From the NCBI GenBank assembly GCA_002355495.1, contig AP017424.1:6141501-6205500 (forward strand): DNA of 64,000 bases. The letters are read 5' to 3'. The DNA comes from Streptomyces laurentii (lineage in GTDB: Bacteria; Actinomycetota; Actinomycetes; Streptomycetales; Streptomycetaceae). Positions 62,888 to 64,000 of this stretch are shown here, piece after piece (the first letter of the stretch is position 1; every line of letters begins with the position of its first letter). The notes beneath the pieces were generated by a model. That model worked only from the letters and a program-made list of their open reading frames with translations, had not been told where the DNA came from and searched no databases. Made by a program: the position numbers and the translations under genes.

Positions 62888-64000
62888 CTAGACGCGGGCC
62901 TGCGCGGGATCGGGTTCCGGATCCGGGTACTCGATCGGGAAGTCCGCCAGGCCGCGGGCGTAGAGGTCGTTCGCCGCCGCGTTGAAGCGGACCACGGACG
63001 GCGGGTAGTCCGGGCCGAGCAGGTAGTCCTTCAACTGCTCGCGGTACGCCGCCATGATGTCCTTCTTCGGGTCGAGCATCGCGTCGAGCGCGGCGTCGAG
63101 CCCGTCGCAGTCCAGGTCCAGCAGGTACGAGGCGTACGCGGTGCGCTGCTCGTCGCGGAACTGGTGGTCCGGCAGACCCTCCAGGTTGAAGACGGCGTAC
63201 GGCTTGCGCGTCGCGATGAAGTCCGAGATCACGCTGGACATGTCGCCGATGAGCAGGTCCGAGTGGTTGAAGCAGTCGTTGAGCGCGGGGATCCGGTCGA
63301 GCACCACGTGGTGCGCCCCGTCCGGCACGGCGCTCCAGTACAGCTCGCCGGCCTGGTTGCGGTGGCGCCGGATCCGGGCGGTGCGCTCGGCCTCGGAGAG
63401 GTCGGGGAACTTGGACCGGACACCGCGCTCGGAGAGTTCGGCGATGAGCTTGTCGATCCGCGCGAGCTTCTTCGCGGCGCTCTTCGACTCCGTCATCCGC
63501 TTGCCGAAGCGGCGGGCGTTGTCCGCCTCCAGGAGGGCGATGATGCGCCGGTGCGCGGCGCCGGCGGCGGCCGAGCGCGAACCGGTGAGCGGGTGCGGCT
63601 TGTAGATGACGCGCAGCTGCCGCTTGTGCGCGAGCAGCGCCTCGATCAGCTTCTCGCCGGCCGGGATCACCGAGGTGTAGCAGGCGTCGTCCGTCCAGCC
63701 CTCCCAGGTCGGCGCGTAGACGACGGTGGGGACGGGCTGGCTGACCTGCCCGGTCCAGCGGTGCAGGGACATCAGCTGCGGACGGCCGACCTCGACGATC
63801 TGCTCGGGGCGTACGGCGTGCTTGATGCGCTCGTAGCGGTCGCGGCCGGCCCGGCCGGCCACCCAGATCTCGTCGAAGACCTTGCTGACGCGGTTGCTGC
63901 TGGCGGCCTTGTCGCTGTCGCCGTGACCGATGAAGACGTGCTTGACGTCGTGGCGCTGGAGCATGTGCACGTTCTTGCCGGCGTTGCCGGGGTAGAGCGT
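62888..64000 (-). CDS. CDP-glycerol glycerophosphotransferase family protein (5' end off window)
   Basis: The frame is open through base 64000 (text TLYPGNAGKNVHMLQRHDVK at the edge), so the N-terminus is missing and 370 residues are seen. TagB/TagF-family marks are present: HVFIGHGDSDKAASSNRVSKVFDEIWVAG, VVYAPTWEGW, VIYKPHPLTGS, and LLIGDMSSVISDFIATRKPYAVFN. These enzymes polymerise or prime glycerol- or ribitol-phosphate chains of teichoic acids at the membrane. It is upstream of the CDP-ribitol-synthase-like gene by 151 nt and likely in one cluster with it. Confidence 0.9.
   Translation of the reverse strand, partial: TLYPGNAGKNVHMLQRHDVKHVFIGHGDSDKAASSNRVSKVFDEIWVAGRAGRDRYERIKHAVRPEQIVEVGRPQLMSLHRWTGQVSQPVPTVVYAPTWEGWTDDACYTSVIPAGEKLIEALLAHKRQLRVIYKPHPLTGSRSAAAGAAHRRIIALLEADNARRFGKRMTESKSAAKKLARIDKLIAELSERGVRSKFPDLSEAERTARIRRHRNQAGELYWSAVPDGAHHVVLDRIPALNDCFNHSDLLIGDMSSVISDFIATRKPYAVFNLEGLPDHQFRDEQRTAYASYLLDLDCDGLDAALDAMLDPKKDIMAAYREQLKDYLLGPDYPPSVVRFNAAANDLYARGLADFPIEYPDPEPDPAQARV

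Overview
This window looks like chromosomal DNA of a Streptomyces or a very close relative. The base composition is strongly GC-rich and third codon positions are almost all G or C. GTG starts and ATGA/GTGA stop-start overlaps are frequent. The genes are typical of the genus: NgcEFG, the Rok7B7-XylFGH block, actinobacterial aconitase, the HTH-MurA fusion, XRE-TPR regulators, and PaaX with a bifunctional CoA-ester hydroxylase. From memory, the order murA(HTH) - aconitase - ngcEFG - ROK - xylFGH - dxs - amino acid permease matches S. coelicolor SCO5998-SCO6014. I saw no tRNA, rRNA, CRISPR array, intact IS element or phage gene.

Region 1 (1-10.8 kb) starts with a partial anti-sigma-type ATPase. 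An aromatic acyl-CoA catabolic cluster follows: enoyl-CoA hydratase, an FAD monooxygenase/old-yellow-enzyme fusion, a PaaX repressor, a benzoate-type CoA ligase, acyl-CoA dehydrogenase, a RidA protein and an alpha/beta hydrolase. Two promoters of this cluster share one palindromic element, which makes it a good candidate PaaX operator. The gene set fits 2-aminobenzoyl-CoA (anthranilate) degradation better than the salicylyl-CoA label usually given to the fusion protein.

Region 2 (10.9-24.6 kb) holds a DHA2 efflux pump and an aldolase pair (class II aldolase plus a DapA-like enzyme) facing its XRE-cupin regulator across two copies of one operator. It continues with a methyltransferase, a saccharopine-dehydrogenase-like protein divergent from a GlxA/AraC regulator, a sensor kinase - ABC ATPase - ABC permease - response regulator operon, a deoxynucleoside kinase, and MurA fused to an N-terminal HTH domain.

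Region 3 (24.6-34.6 kb) is an accessory-looking block between murA and aconitase. It holds a HTH gene divergent from an alpha/beta hydrolase across a 38-bp near-perfect palindrome, a frameshifted acidic propeller-like protein, a secreted DUF11-repeat protein with four frame breaks, a frameshifted rifampin ADP-ribosyltransferase (arr), an AsnC/rhodanese pair, an AA10 lytic polysaccharide monooxygenase under a perfect CebR box, and a beta-propeller protein. Every frame break I found in the window lies between about 25.7 and 31.1 kb.

Region 4 (34.9-51 kb) is conserved core: aconitase (iron-box-like and palindromic promoter elements), ngcEFG chitin-sugar importer (DasR-like site), ROK regulator, xylFGH xylose importer, dxs and an APC amino acid permease. 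A truncated winged-helix gene remnant lies before the permease. Region 5 (51-55.3 kb) has an XRE-TPR regulator divergent from two small hypothetical genes, a pterin carbinolamine dehydratase, an unlinked ornithine-carbamoyltransferase-like enzyme and a NYN RNase-like protein. Region 6 (55.3-64 kb) is a cell-wall glycopolymer (teichoic-acid type) cluster: LCP ligase, GT2 glycosyltransferase, SGNH esterase, fused IspD-like/SDR CDP-ribitol synthase, and a CDP-glycerol glycerophosphotransferase that runs off the right edge.

Carbon acquisition is the clearest common theme. Chitin sugars (ngcEFG), xylose (xylFGH), crystalline cellulose or chitin (LPMO) and aromatic acids each come with their own recognisable or inferred regulatory site.
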